NCBI RefSeq assembly: GCF_007679495.1
Contig: NZ_VEGP01000015.1
Coordinates: 1-64,000, forward strand
Length of the DNA: 64,000 bases
Direction: 5' to 3'
From: Paenibacillus sp. 32O-W
Lineage (GTDB): Bacteria > Bacillota > Bacilli > Paenibacillales > NBRC-103111
The notes beneath the pieces are model-generated. The model did not search any database and was not told the origin of the DNA. It saw only the letters and a program-made list of their open reading frames with translations. Each line of letters opens with the position of its first letter. The first letter of the stretch is position 1. This document shows, piece after piece, positions 45,716-54,828 of the stretch. The translations under genes were made by a program, and so were the position numbers.

Positions 45716-45841
45716 ATGAAGAACCGATCCAACAACTCCAAGGAACAGCAGCTGCAGGAAAAGCAGAACGAGCGGCGCAGTAAGGAGCAGGAGATGGCTC
45801 GCGGCAAGAAGCTGGACGGACCTAACCGCCCATCTACCTAG
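45716..45841 (+). CDS. Small hydrophilic protein (41 aa) ending GPNRPST
   Basis: A 41-codon frame with AAAGGAG eight bases before the ATG. The peptide is almost entirely charged and polar (Gln, Glu, Lys, Asn, Arg) and ends KKLDGPNRPST; I have an impression of similar short tails in small Bacillales spore proteins but cannot name a family. Its stop overlaps the TAGGAGG site of the next gene, so the two are probably cotranscribed. Confidence 0.6.
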   Translation: MKNRSNNSKEQQLQEKQNERRSKEQEMARGKKLDGPNRPST

Positions 45842-45856
45842 GAGGTTGGTAAGAAG

Positions 45857-46282
45857 ATGGATGAACGTAAACAGGAGATGGACGAGGGATCGATAAGGGA
45901 TCAGACAGGACAAGAAGACCTCGATCCATTCGAAATAAACTTTCTGCCGGAATTCCGTAAGGGTCGCGGTCCTCGGAAGCCATTCGTCAATTCGTTCGGA
46001 GTGGTTATCGGAGACCATGATTATGAATCCGAGAATTCTCCGCTGGAGCAGTGGACAACAGACACCGATCCGGCAGTGATGGCAGGGGATCAATGGGTCC
46101 ATCCGTTCAAAGATACCGGGTTTCATTCGAATGAGAATCGCGATTACTTTGAGAAAGGCATTCCTCCGCAAAGCGGGATTTTCATGCATCCGGACAAAAA
46201 CTCCTCCTACAAGTTCAATCTGGGCAGGGGGGAGCCGGAAGAGGATTCAGGGAAGCGAAAAAACGGGCAAGAACAAGAATAA
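45857..46282 (+). CDS. Hypothetical hydrophilic protein (141 aa)
   Basis: A 141-residue protein, acidic at both ends, rich in Asp, Asn and Pro, with motifs DPFEINFLPEFRKGRGPRKPF and GDQWVHPFKDTGFHSNENRDYF. No membrane segment or known domain. TAGGAGG precedes the ATG and overlaps the stop of the small gene ahead. The composition suggests an extended or coat-associated protein, but this is only a guess. Function unknown. Confidence 0.7.
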   Translation: MDERKQEMDEGSIRDQTGQEDLDPFEINFLPEFRKGRGPRKPFVNSFGVVIGDHDYESENSPLEQWTTDTDPAVMAGDQWVHPFKDTGFHSNENRDYFEKGIPPQSGIFMHPDKNSSYKFNLGRGEPEEDSGKRKNGQEQE

Positions 46283-46395
46283 GGAAGGATGGGCCGAGCA
46301 AAGCCCGGGCTTCCTGCAAAGACTGCCTTTGCATTCACTCCCCGGGGCGGTATAATAAATAAAGATTATACACTAGCATATAGGGAGTGAACGAT

Positions 46396-46830
46396 ATGTC
46401 AATGTCCTTTGACGCATATATGAGAGATATGGTTCAGCCGATGCGGGATGAACTGACCCGAATCGGTGTGAAGGAGCTGCGGACCCCGGAAGAAGTGGTC
46501 GAGAACTTGGAGAACGCCAAGGGAACCGCGCTGCTTGTCGTCAATTCGGTGTGCGGCTGTGCCGCGGGCCAATGCCGTCCGGGAGTGGCTAGAGCTCTTG
46601 AGCACGATGCCAAGCCGGACCATCTCTTCACCGTATTTGCCGGGCAGGATAAGGAAGCGACGGCTAAAGCCCGCGAATATATTACCGGGTATCCGCCTTC
46701 ATCTCCTTCCATTGCCTTGTTTAAAGACGGGGAACTGGTCCATTTCATCCAGCGCCATCAGATTGAAGACCGTTCCGCCGAGATGATCGCGAACGATCTG
46801 ACTCAAGCCTTCGATAAATATTGCCGGTGA
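46396..46830 (+). CDS. Bacilliredoxin (BrxA/BrxB family)
   Basis: A 144-residue thioredoxin-fold protein with the CGC active site in NSVCGCAAGQCRPG near residue 52. Bacilliredoxins remove bacillithiol from oxidised proteins, so this organism probably makes bacillithiol. AGGGAG lies 8 bases before ATG 46396. The length and the end FIQRHQIEDRSAEMIA match the YphP/YqiW family. Single gene followed by a bidirectional terminator. Confidence 0.93.
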   Translation: MSMSFDAYMRDMVQPMRDELTRIGVKELRTPEEVVENLENAKGTALLVVNSVCGCAAGQCRPGVARALEHDAKPDHLFTVFAGQDKEATAKAREYITGYPPSSPSIALFKDGELVHFIQRHQIEDRSAEMIANDLTQAFDKYCR

Positions 46831-46874
46831 TAGGCGCGTTTTAAAGTTAGACCTTCAGATTTAAAAAGGTAACC

Positions 46875-46913
46875 AAAAATCCTGTTAGGCGGTTAAGCCG
46901 TAACAGGATTTTT
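46875..46913. terminator. Bidirectional terminator
   Basis: AATCCTGTTA pairs with TAACAGGATT, with A-run on the left and T-run on the right, so it works in both directions. It serves the bacilliredoxin gene and the opposite phosphatase gene. The phosphatase's last seven codons lie inside it. Confidence 0.9.
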
Positions 46914-47633
46914 ATTTGCTTGCCCGTCATCGGGGATAATTTGATTCATTCGTTCGATGATTTCATGTTTCCTGGCTTCCCCGGCATGCTCGGCGATGAT
47001 CCGGTAGCCTTCTCCGACATTAGGCTTGCGCCGGACGTTATGGGCATCGGAAGCCAGTGTGTGAACGAGGTCGTTCTCCAGCAGCCATAGAGCGAATTTC
47101 TTGGCATCTTCGTTATTGCGGCCGGCTAGGCTGTCTGCCGATACCTGGGTCCAGGCTCCCCGTTCGATGAGACCGGTTAACAAGGCCGGCATCTCCCGGA
47201 AGAATCCGTGTCTTTCCGGATGGGGAATGATCGGTCTTACTCCCTTAGCGATCAGGAAGTCAATGACCTCAATGGAATCCGGCATATAATTCGCCCAGGG
47301 CTGCTCCAGCAGAATAAAGGTTTTATCACTGTCCAAGTGCCAGTATTCTTCATTCTCCGTCTGCTGATAGAACTGCTCGGCGCTCTTAAGCGTCACTTCG
47401 TGGCCGCAGGATACGGTGATCGGAAGGCCCTCTTTCTCCAGCGCATCCTGAAGCTGTCTTACTTTATGATAAGTCACGGATTTAGGGACATGATACACCG
47501 TGTTGAAATGGGGAGTGGCCACAATATGGCGGACACCGTCTTCATAAGCTATTCTGGCCATGGCGACAGATTCCTTCAGGTCGCTCGCCCCGTCGTCTAC
47601 ACCGTCTAAGATGTGGCAATGGATATCAATCAT
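46893..47633 (-). CDS. Tyrosine-protein phosphatase of the PHP (CpsB/YwqE) family
   Basis: A 246-residue metal-dependent phosphatase. PHP motifs IDIHCHIL at the start, PHFNT, HPERHGFF near residue 140 and SDAHNVRRKP near residue 195 supply the metal ligands. Relatives dephosphorylate the tyrosine kinases that control exopolysaccharide synthesis, but no capsule gene is adjacent here. The 3' end lies in a bidirectional terminator. Confidence 0.9.
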   Translation of the reverse strand: MIDIHCHILDGVDDGASDLKESVAMARIAYEDGVRHIVATPHFNTVYHVPKSVTYHKVRQLQDALEKEGLPITVSCGHEVTLKSAEQFYQQTENEEYWHLDSDKTFILLEQPWANYMPDSIEVIDFLIAKGVRPIIPHPERHGFFREMPALLTGLIERGAWTQVSADSLAGRNNEDAKKFALWLLENDLVHTLASDAHNVRRKPNVGEGYRIIAEHAGEARKHEIIERMNQIIPDDGQANKNPVTA

Positions 47634-47850
47634 CCTGATTCTCCTCTCTATTATGGAATGTTATCCATTGACTCTATGCTACCAGGGTCTTTTCTGTCAT
47701 CCTAACAAAAGTACAGGTAAAAATCCACTTGATTTTGGCGGGCGCTTTCCGCAAACTAAGGTTAAACTGATAGCAGAGAAACAAAAGCAAGCCGATAAAT
47801 TCGGTGCTTGAATCCATTTATTGAAATGAAAGGGAAAGGGTGAAGTGGCC

Positions 47851-48660
47851 ATGTCGTTGCAGCGTCAAATTATTGAAGCACTCGGAGTACAGCCGGTCAT
47901 AGATGTGGATGCGGAAATCCGCAAGAGAGTCGATTTTCTTAAGAAGTATGTCAAGGATAGCGGGACCTCCGGTTTGCTCATAGCCATCAGCGGAGGACTG
48001 GACAGCGCGGTAGCCGCCGGTCTGTGCAAGCAGGCAACGGACGAATTATCGCAGGAAGAGGGTAAGGAATATATGACCCTCGGAGTTTTCCAGCCGTATG
48101 GCCGGCAGGAGGATATTGAGGACAGCTACGCGGTAGCGCAGGCGTTCGACTTGAAATATAAGACGGAGACGAATATTGAGGAGGCGGTGGATGAAATCGC
48201 CCTGGAGGTCGAACACAGCCTGAAGGGGCTTGGAATTCACAAACATATCAGCATTCCGGGCAAAGGAAACATCAAGGCCCGTACAAGAATGGTCGTACAG
48301 TATGCCCTGGCTTTCGAGCTGAATTTGATCGTTGTCGGCACCGATCATGCTTCTGAGGCACTAACCGGATTTTTCACCAAATATGGGGACGGTGCGGTCG
48401 ACATCAACCCGCTCAGCTCGCTGAACAAGCGGCAGATCAGTCAACTGGCCGAGAAGCTCGGTGTTCCGCGCAGCGTCATCGACAAGGTGCCTACAGCCGG
48501 ACTGTGGGAAGGACAGACCGACGAGAAGGAGCTGGGCGTCTCGTATGAGGATAACAGCAGCTACCTGGAAGGTAAGGAGATTGACCCGGCCAGCGCCGAG
48601 AAGCTAGAGAAGCATTACCTCCGTACGAAGCATAAACGGGAAAAGATCCCCGGCATTTAA
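47851..48660 (+). CDS. nadE: NH3-dependent NAD+ synthetase
   Basis: A 269-residue enzyme that makes NAD from deamido-NAD, ATP and ammonia. The ATP-binding P-loop SGGLDSAV is near residue 47, with GTDHASEALTGFFTKYGDG near residue 165 and the end LRTKHKREKIP typical of the short bacterial form without a glutaminase domain. ATG 47851 follows AAAGGG. Single gene. Confidence 0.94.
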   Translation: MSLQRQIIEALGVQPVIDVDAEIRKRVDFLKKYVKDSGTSGLLIAISGGLDSAVAAGLCKQATDELSQEEGKEYMTLGVFQPYGRQEDIEDSYAVAQAFDLKYKTETNIEEAVDEIALEVEHSLKGLGIHKHISIPGKGNIKARTRMVVQYALAFELNLIVVGTDHASEALTGFFTKYGDGAVDINPLSSLNKRQISQLAEKLGVPRSVIDKVPTAGLWEGQTDEKELGVSYEDNSSYLEGKEIDPASAEKLEKHYLRTKHKREKIPGI

Positions 48661-48760
48661 TAAGGTCGGTGGAATCAGTTCGATGAAAATCCTCTGCTGG
48701 ACCTGCAAATGTGTTGGTCTTTAGCACTCAACTTTCGGTGCGACCAAGCTTGCATGGGGG

Positions 48761-48950
48761 ACTAACTGTATTTTGTACAGTTAAATTCAAGCGAATGGGC
48801 GAAAATGATCAAACTACCTGGAAAAACTACAGTTAGAATGGGCAACTTTGGGCGAAACGGCTGTTTTGGCGCAAACTAACTGTAGGTTTTCCATTTAATA
48901 TTCCTATTTCCCCCGAATATAGAAAATTAACTGGATGAAATCCATTTAGA
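48761..48950. repeat. Intergenic repeat with CTAACTG/CAGTTAG half-sites (family B, copy 1)
   Basis: Half-sites CTAACTGTA at 48762, TACAGTTA at 48776, ACAGTTAG near 48829, CTAACTGTAG at 48876, TTAACTGGA near 48927 and TCCATTTAG near 48940 alternate in orientation. The order and spacing match a second copy near 59.2 kb. No coding frame is plausible. Confidence 0.65.
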
Positions 48951-49511
48951 CGCTCATGCCTCTGGCTGTGGCACCATCAGATAATGGAAATAAATAGATT
49001 TTTTTAAGGTAGTTTTCAAATTTCACACTAATGAAGGTAGCGTCACAAAGCTTGTGTAAGCTGGCGGGGTTATCCAGCTCCTGGACAGCCCGGCCGGGAC
49101 GATGAATAAGAAATATTTAAAGCTCGGTGGAAGACGCAGCCCAAGCGAAGGCGCGGGAAGCGGGTTTTTATCTGCTTCCGGGTCATCCATCCGGATAACG
49201 TTCCGCAAACAGATCATAATGAAGCACGATTTTCAGGCTTAGTGCCAATAAAAATGGACGCCATCCCCTATAGCTGTGATTTAAAATTTTGGTGCATCAT
49301 CAAGCTATTTCTTTGTTTAGAATGGTTTATTGACACTTCCACTTAACCAAACAAAGCGGTGTTGTTCTGTCAAGACCCTATTATTTCGGGGCATTTTCCT
49401 TTATCTATAAGGGATCCCCGTCAATCTGAGTCTGCGAAAGTTGAGTTTAGAATAAGTACTTGAACCGGACAAATTTCGAGGCCGCCTGCCTAGATAGGAA
49501 GGGACACAGAC
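48951..49511. other. Gene-free stretch before acpS
   Basis: 560 bases with several stop-rich frames and no convincing gene, promoter of known type or RNA. A short -35-like TTGACA is at about 49331 without a clear -10. Confidence 0.3.
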
Positions 49512-49898
49512 GTGATCATTGGAGTCGGGACCGATATTATTGAAATTGCGAGAGTACGGAAGCTGATGGAGGAGCCATCGGGCCCCCGCTTTGTAGAGCG
49601 GGTTCTTACTCCCGATGAGCGAAAGCTGGCCGAACAGCGTCAGGCCAGGCTCCATGAATATGTAGCCGGACGCTTCGCCGCCAAGGAGGCTGTGGCGAAG
49701 GCTTTGGGCTGCGGGATAGGCAGACAGGTAGGCTTTCAGGACATCGGGGTGCTTCCCGATTCGAACGGGCAGCCGCAATGCCGATTGTCGGAGGCTTCAT
49801 TAACCCGGTTGGGCCTGGCAAATATACAGATCCATCTAAGCATCTCCCATAGCGAAACTATGGCGACGGCTTTTGCGGTAATCGAAAGGGCGGAGTGA
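49512..49898 (+). CDS. acpS: Holo-[acyl-carrier-protein] synthase
   Basis: A 128-residue enzyme that moves 4'-phosphopantetheine from CoA to acyl carrier protein. Motifs GVGTDIIEIARV at the start, GRFAAKEAVAKALG near residue 53 and HLSISHSETMATAFAV near the end are those of AcpS. The start is GTG with TAGGAAGGG upstream. Single gene with a bidirectional terminator behind it. Confidence 0.94.
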   Translation: MIIGVGTDIIEIARVRKLMEEPSGPRFVERVLTPDERKLAEQRQARLHEYVAGRFAAKEAVAKALGCGIGRQVGFQDIGVLPDSNGQPQCRLSEASLTRLGLANIQIHLSISHSETMATAFAVIERAE

Positions 49899-49988
49899 CG
49901 GCACATAACGGACAGGCCGGTATTCGTCGGGGCAGGAAGACCGGGGTACGAGCATAGGGAATCCCGTAAGCTTGCCGATCAAGCAGAT

Positions 49989-50026
49989 AAAACCTCCATC
50001 CGCTAAATAAGCGGGGTGGAGGTTTT
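49989..50026. terminator. Bidirectional terminator between acpS and the cytochrome gene
   Basis: CCTCCATCCGCT pairs with AGCGGGGTGGAGG, with AAAA on the left and TTTT on the right. Confidence 0.85.
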
Positions 50027-50047
50027 AATGAAGGATCAAGCGCCCTT

Positions 50048-50419
50048 CTACTTCTTGGTAGACAACCAATCGGCCAATGCATCGATTTGATCGGCGCTCA
50101 GAGTGTTCTTGAAGGCGGTCATCCCGTTGCCGCCGTTCTCGATTTTGGTCGCGATCTGATCCTTGGACAGCTTGCCGCCGACCTTCGTCAGGTTCGTATT
50201 GCCTCCAAGCTTTCCTTCCAGATTAGCTCCATGACATGCTATGCAGTGCTGCTTAAACAATGCTTCCGCATCGACGGTGGTCGCCGGCTGCTTTCCGGTT
50301 TCCCCGTTAGGTGCTCCCGGGGCAGGGCTTGCGGTTCCGGCATCGTCCTTCTTGCCGGCGCAAGCAGCCAAAGCGGCTATAAGCAGCAGACAGAAGATAA
50401 AGACCATCACTTTTTTCAT
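50048..50419 (-). CDS. Cytochrome c551/c550-type lipoprotein (CccB-like)
   Basis: A 123-residue membrane-anchored c-type cytochrome. The signal peptide ends LAALAAC (lipobox), then a Pro/Gly-rich linker and a cytochrome domain with the haem motif CIACH near residue 58 and an axial Met in NGMTAF near residue 100. It acts in electron transfer outside the membrane. The start may also be the ATG at 50431; AAGGGG touches that codon and lies 12 bases from the one chosen. Confidence 0.9.
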   Translation of the reverse strand: MKKVMVFIFCLLLIAALAACAGKKDDAGTASPAPGAPNGETGKQPATTVDAEALFKQHCIACHGANLEGKLGGNTNLTKVGGKLSKDQIATKIENGGNGMTAFKNTLSADQIDALADWLSTKK

Positions 50420-50468
50420 TATCTTGTTCATCCCCTTATCTATTGTTAATCATCCATTCGCGATAAGC

Positions 50469-50657
50469 TTAAGGTTTCCATTCTCCCTGTGCTTCATTCA
50501 TGAAAGGAGGACGGGGATAATAACATGGACCAGGCTCATTCACCCGTATGACATAAGGAATTTCGATCCAATCCCGATAAGGTTGCTTAGTTACGGAAAT
50601 TAAAGTAAATACTACCGGAATGATATCTATAAGTTTAGATGAAACTTGCTTTCTATG
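50469..50657 (-). other. Open frame without a start codon upstream of the cytochrome gene
   Basis: A 62-codon open stretch reads LIDIIPVVFTLISVTKQPY, then DWIEIPYVIRVNEPGP, then CYYPRPPFMNEAQGEW and a stop. The composition looks like protein, but no ATG or TTG is present and the only GTG lacks a ribosome site. It may be the remnant of a gene or chance. Confidence 0.25.
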
Positions 50658-50736
50658 CTAAAATACTATACAGCAAAGCAACGAGACTAACGGGGGATAG
50701 CTGCAATGCGGCCGTGCCCTTGCGGGAGGCGTGACT

Positions 50737-51303
50737 GTGGAGCGGATAGTCGATATGGTCGAGCATCAAGTGATCGCTGCGGTTCGGTCGGAGGAAGAAT
50801 TGGCGGAGGCTCTCGGCAGCCGGGTAAATGTTATTTTTCTGCTGATGGGCTCGATAGGCAATCTGCAGGAGCTGGTCACCAAAGTAAGAGACAGCGGCCG
50901 GCGTGTGTTTGTTCACCTCGATTTCATTGAAGGGATTGCCTCGGACCGGAGCGGGGTTCAGTATATAGCAAACCATATTCATCCGGACGGGATTCTCTCC
51001 ACGCGCAATCATTTGATCGGGATGGCCAAGGAAAACGGGATGAAAGCCATTCAACGGCTTTTTCTGATTGACAGCACGGCGATTCGCAATGGGATGAAAG
51101 CGATTCGCTCATCGGGCGCGGATGCGGTGGAGATCATGCCCGGCCTGATGCCCAAGGTGATTCGCGAGCTGACCGAGATGACGGAATTGCCGATTATTGC
51201 CGGCGGACTGATTAGGGAAGAGGAAGAGGTCCACGAAGCTCTGAAGGCAGGGGCGCTGGCCGTTTCGGTAGGCGAACCGGATCTGTGGCAAATGAAGTTA
51301 TAG
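50737..51303 (+). CDS. glpP: Glycerol-3-phosphate-responsive antiterminator
   Basis: A 188-residue RNA-binding regulator. Visible family parts are VFVHLDFIEGIASD, GILSTRNHLI, FLIDSTAIRNG and EIMPGLMPKVI, with IIAGGLIREEEEV near the end. With glycerol-3-phosphate it binds the leader of glpD mRNA and prevents termination. The start GTG 50737 has GGGAGG at seven bases. It is upstream of glpD in the same direction, with the target terminator in between. Confidence 0.93.
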   Translation: MERIVDMVEHQVIAAVRSEEELAEALGSRVNVIFLLMGSIGNLQELVTKVRDSGRRVFVHLDFIEGIASDRSGVQYIANHIHPDGILSTRNHLIGMAKENGMKAIQRLFLIDSTAIRNGMKAIRSSGADAVEIMPGLMPKVIRELTEMTELPIIAGGLIREEEEVHEALKAGALAVSVGEPDLWQMKL

Positions 51304-51329
51304 ACAACGGAAAAGCGCTAAGCTATAAT
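51301..51329 (+). promoter_or_regulatory. SigA promoter of glpD
   Basis: TAGACA at 51301-51306 and TATAAT at 51324-51329 are exactly 17 bases apart, only one base from the consensus. The -35 box overlaps the glpP stop codon. The transcript would begin ahead of the GlpP-controlled terminator. Confidence 0.7.
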
Positions 51330-51371
51330 GAAATTAACGATGCATAAAGCTATGGGCGGAGACGATAAGAG

Positions 51372-51430
51372 AACCCTTTGCTGAACTTGCACCTTTATTT
51401 AGGTGTACAGTTTGAGCCAAAGGGTTTTTT
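51372..51430 (+). terminator. glpD leader terminator (GlpP target)
   Basis: AACCCTTTG pairs with CAAAGGGTT, with an inner CACCT/AGGTG stem, followed by TTTTTTG. It lies between the promoter and the glpD ATG, where GlpP with glycerol-3-phosphate would allow read-through, as in Bacillus. The GlpP control is known for the family; here it is inferred from position. Confidence 0.8.
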
Positions 51431-51480
51431 GTATTTTCTCCGCTCCGCAAATAATAGAGAACAAAGGGGGAAATACAGCG

Positions 51481-53157
51481 ATGAGTCAAACATTTTCGGC
51501 ATTGAAACGTTCGGAAATTCTGGAAGCGATGCAGGCGGAGAAGCAGGACGTGCTGATTATCGGCGGAGGGATTACCGGTGTGGGCACAGCTTGGGACGCC
51601 AGCCGGCGGGGCTTGAAAACAGCGCTGGTCGAAATGAACGATTTCGCATGGGGAACGAGCAGCCGTTCCACGAAGCTGGTTCACGGCGGGCTGCGGTATT
51701 TGAAGCAGGGTGAGGTTAAGCTGGTCATGGAGGTCGGCAGGGAACGGGCGCTTCTGCACCGCAATGCGCCGCATATCGTTATTCCCGCTCCGATGCTGCT
51801 CCCCGTTTATAAAGGAGGCACTTATGGTTACCTGGCCTCCTCCGTCGGGTTGTACGTCTATGATTTGCTGGCGGGAGTGAAGAGAAAAGAACGCCGCAAA
51901 ATGTTCAACCGGGAGAAAACGATGGAGATCGAGCCTCTGTTCAAGACAGAAGGGCTGAAAGGCTCGGGATACTATTACGAATACCGGACGGACGACGCCC
52001 GGCTGACGATGGAAATTGCCAAATGCGCCAACCGGAACGGGGCGAAGCTGGTCAATTATGCGAAAGCGGAACAATTCCTGTATGACAACGGCAAAGTGGT
52101 GGGCGTCAGGGTAACCGATCAATTAACCGGAGAGAGCTACGATCTGTATGCGAAGAAAATCGTGAACGCAGCCGGGCCTTGGGTGGATAAGGTCAGAGAA
52201 AAGGACCATGCCATCGTCGGCAAGAGAATGCTGCTGACCAAAGGAGTGCACCTGGTCGTCGATTATTCGAAGCTTCCCATTCGGCAGGCGGCCTATTTCG
52301 ATGTTCCCGACGGCCGGATGATCTTCGTCATTCCCCGGGACGGTAAGACATATATTGGAACGACGGACACGTTCTACAAGGATGCCATTGAAGAGCCGCG
52401 GACAACGGATGCCGACCGCGATTACTTGATCGATGCAGTGAATGCCGCGTTCCGAAACGTGAAGCTGAAGGCTTCGGACGTCGAGTCGATGTGGTCCGGT
52501 CTCCGCCCGCTTATCCACGAAGATGGGAAGAAGCCGTCCGAGGTATCCCGGAAGGACGAAATTTTTGTAGCCGAATCGGGTCTTATTACGATTGCCGGCG
52601 GTAAACTGACCGGCTTCCGCAAGATGGCGGAGAAGGTGGTCGATCTGGTCGCCAAGCAGCTTGGCGCAGAGGAAGGGACCAGCTACCCTCCATGCAGTAC
52701 GGATCAGGAGGTCATCAGCGGCGGGGAAACCGGCGGCGTAAGCTACGAGGAATACAAGGAGCGGATTATCCGGGAAGGAGAGGGGCTCGGATTGGCGCGG
52801 GAAACGGCCGCTTATCTGTATTCCCGTTATGGCTCCAACACTCCTGTCATTTATAACAAAATCCGCGAGTGGGAGAAGGAAGCTGCGCTAGATGTGGAGC
52901 AGAAGGCGCTCATTGCCGAGGTGCATTACTGCATCGAGCATGAGATGGCCGCATCGGCTGTTGATTTTATCGTCCGGCGCACCGGATTGATGTTCTTTAA
53001 CGTGAAACGCGCCCGGGAAATCAGCGAATCGGTGCTTCATATTATGGTCGATCGCCTGGCTTGGGACGAAGCGGAGACCGAACGGCAGAGAGAGCGGTTG
53101 AACAAAGCGTTCGAAACGGTACGGGCGGTTCCTGCCAAATCCTATCCTGGACAGTAA
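51481..53157 (+). CDS. glpD: Glycerol-3-phosphate dehydrogenase (aerobic, FAD)
   Basis: A 558-residue membrane-associated flavoprotein that oxidises glycerol-3-phosphate to dihydroxyacetone phosphate and passes electrons to menaquinone. FAD motif IIGGGITGVG near residue 27, then SSRSTKLVHGGLRYL and a C-terminal DUF-like GlpD domain (VHYCIEHEMAASAVDFIVRR). ATG 51481 is preceded by AAAGGGGG; the longer open frame runs back through the leader terminator and is not translated. Upstream of glpK. Confidence 0.95.
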   Translation: MSQTFSALKRSEILEAMQAEKQDVLIIGGGITGVGTAWDASRRGLKTALVEMNDFAWGTSSRSTKLVHGGLRYLKQGEVKLVMEVGRERALLHRNAPHIVIPAPMLLPVYKGGTYGYLASSVGLYVYDLLAGVKRKERRKMFNREKTMEIEPLFKTEGLKGSGYYYEYRTDDARLTMEIAKCANRNGAKLVNYAKAEQFLYDNGKVVGVRVTDQLTGESYDLYAKKIVNAAGPWVDKVREKDHAIVGKRMLLTKGVHLVVDYSKLPIRQAAYFDVPDGRMIFVIPRDGKTYIGTTDTFYKDAIEEPRTTDADRDYLIDAVNAAFRNVKLKASDVESMWSGLRPLIHEDGKKPSEVSRKDEIFVAESGLITIAGGKLTGFRKMAEKVVDLVAKQLGAEEGTSYPPCSTDQEVISGGETGGVSYEEYKERIIREGEGLGLARETAAYLYSRYGSNTPVIYNKIREWEKEAALDVEQKALIAEVHYCIEHEMAASAVDFIVRRTGLMFFNVKRAREISESVLHIMVDRLAWDEAETERQRERLNKAFETVRAVPAKSYPGQ

Positions 53158-53177
53158 GAAGGACAGAGGCCCGGACG

Positions 53178-53229
53178 GGGCTGGCTGCAAGGTTTGCCAG
53201 CCCTTGACCGGCTTGAAGTATGTTAGAAT
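53178..53229 (+). promoter_or_regulatory. Hairpin and possible promoter between glpD and glpK
   Basis: GGGCTGGC pairs with GCCAGCCC at 53178-53203. Then an extended -10, TGTTAGAAT, ends at 53229, 50 bases before glpK; TTGACC stands 14 bases before it, too close for a standard -35. glpK may thus have its own promoter in addition to read-through. Confidence 0.4.
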
Positions 53230-53278
53230 GGATATATAGGAATTCATGATCTTTTTTTTCGAAAGCGGGAGGGGTACA

Positions 53279-54757
53279 ATGCCGAAACAATATATTCTAG
53301 CGCTGGATCAGGGGACGACAAGCTGCAGGGCTATTCTCTTCGACCGTTCGGGGCAAGGGGTGGCCATGGCTCAGAAGGAGTTTACCCAGCATTTTCCGCA
53401 GACGGGTTGGATAGAGCATGATGCGGAAGAAATATGGCGGGTGCAGCTGGAGGTTATGCGGGATGCCGCTGCTCAGGTGAAGGCGGAAGATATTGCCGGT
53501 ATCGGGATTACGAACCAACGGGAAACCACTGTTGTTTGGGATCGGGAAACCGGGAAGCCTTTACATCGGGCCATCGTCTGGCAGTGCCGGAGGACGGCCG
53601 ATCTATGCGATCAGTTGAAAGCGGATGGATGGGAGGAGAAAATCCGCCAGAAGACGGGGCTTGTGACCGATCCGTATTTCTCGGGCACCAAGCTGCAATG
53701 GCTGCTGATGAATCATCCGCACATCCGGGAGAAGGCTGATTCCGGCCAAGCGTTGTTCGGGACGATCGATAGCTGGCTCATCTGGAATTTGACCGGGGGG
53801 AAGATTCACGTTACGGACATATCGAATGCATCCCGGACCATGCTGTTTAACATTCATGAACGGGATTGGGATGATGAAATCCTGCAGCGCCTGTCTATTC
53901 CTCGCAGCATGCTGCCTGAAGTGAAATCGTCCAGTGAGGTATATGGCTATACTTCTTTGCTGGGAGACGGGATCGACATTCCTATTGCGGGAGCGGCTGG
54001 CGATCAGCAAGCGGCGCTGTTCGGTCAGGCGTGTTATTCCGCAGGAATGGCTAAGAATACTTACGGAACCGGTTGCTTTATGCTCATGAATACCGGTCCG
54101 AAGCCTATTGCTTCCCGCAGAGGTCTGCTCACTACCGTGGCTTGGGAAATCGACGGGCAAATTGAATATGCGCTGGAAGGAAGCGTCTTCACGGCCGGGG
54201 CGGTCATTCAATGGCTGCGCGACGGTTTGGGGATCGTGGAACGGGCCTCCGACAGTGAGCAAGCGGCAATGTCCGTTCCGGATACGAACGGCGTTTACTT
54301 CGTACCGGCCTTCACCGGCCTGGGAACCCCTTACTGGAATCCTCACGCCAGGGGCATGATTACGGGATTAAGCCGGGGAACGGAGAGGGCGCATTTGATT
54401 CGTGCGGCGCTGGAAGCCATTGCCTATCAGTCGGCGGAAGTGCTGAGCGTCATGGAAGAGGAGTCCGGCATCAGCCTGCAGCAGCTTAAGGTGGATGGCG
54501 GTGCGGTGCAAAATAACTTCCTGATGCAATTCCAGGCGGACATTATCGGAACAGAGGTCTTGCGGCCCAAGGTGCAGGAAACCACCGCGTTGGGCGCCGC
54601 ATTCCTGGCCGGCCTGGCCGTAGGCTTATGGAAGGATAAAGAGGAATTGAAATCAATTTGCGCCCAGGACGGACATTTCGTTCCCAAGATGGGGGAAGAA
54701 GAACGTCAGGACAAATTTGCCGGCTGGAAGAAGGCGGTTGCCTATCAAGTCGGCTGA
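53279..54757 (+). CDS. glpK: Glycerol kinase
   Basis: A 492-residue FGGY kinase that makes glycerol-3-phosphate. [15 protein letters not shown] at the start binds ATP; the glycerol site is [10 protein letters not shown] and [13 protein letters not shown]; the late [16 protein letters not shown] and [11 protein letters not shown] are typical. The His used for PTS activation in Firmicutes GlpK would be in the ERDWDDEIL region, where I cannot identify it with certainty. ATG 53279 follows GGGAGGGG. It completes the glpP-glpD-glpK set; no glycerol facilitator gene is seen. Confidence 0.95.
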   Translation: MPKQYILALDQGTTSCRAILFDRSGQGVAMAQKEFTQHFPQTGWIEHDAEEIWRVQLEVMRDAAAQVKAEDIAGIGITNQRETTVVWDRETGKPLHRAIVWQCRRTADLCDQLKADGWEEKIRQKTGLVTDPYFSGTKLQWLLMNHPHIREKADSGQALFGTIDSWLIWNLTGGKIHVTDISNASRTMLFNIHERDWDDEILQRLSIPRSMLPEVKSSSEVYGYTSLLGDGIDIPIAGAAGDQQAALFGQACYSAGMAKNTYGTGCFMLMNTGPKPIASRRGLLTTVAWEIDGQIEYALEGSVFTAGAVIQWLRDGLGIVERASDSEQAAMSVPDTNGVYFVPAFTGLGTPYWNPHARGMITGLSRGTERAHLIRAALEAIAYQSAEVLSVMEEESGISLQQLKVDGGAVQNNFLMQFQADIIGTEVLRPKVQETTALGAAFLAGLAVGLWKDKEELKSICAQDGHFVPKMGEEERQDKFAGWKKAVAYQVG

Positions 54758-54784
54758 CGGCACGGCAATCATAAATTATATGGA

Positions 54785-54821
54785 CGCCGTCCCCTTGTAA
54801 GAGCGCGATTAGGGGACGGCG
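54785..54821 (+). terminator. First hairpin after glpK
   Basis: CGCCGTCCCCT pairs with AGGGGACGGCG. It lies ahead of a second, T-tailed hairpin and together they form a strong double terminator. Confidence 0.65.
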
Positions 54822-54828
54822 ACAGGAG

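Noticed and set aside
50525-50548. Ribosome site followed by ATG between the cytochrome gene and glpP
   Set aside because: A good AAAGGAGG is followed by only eight codons before a stop; too little to call a gene.
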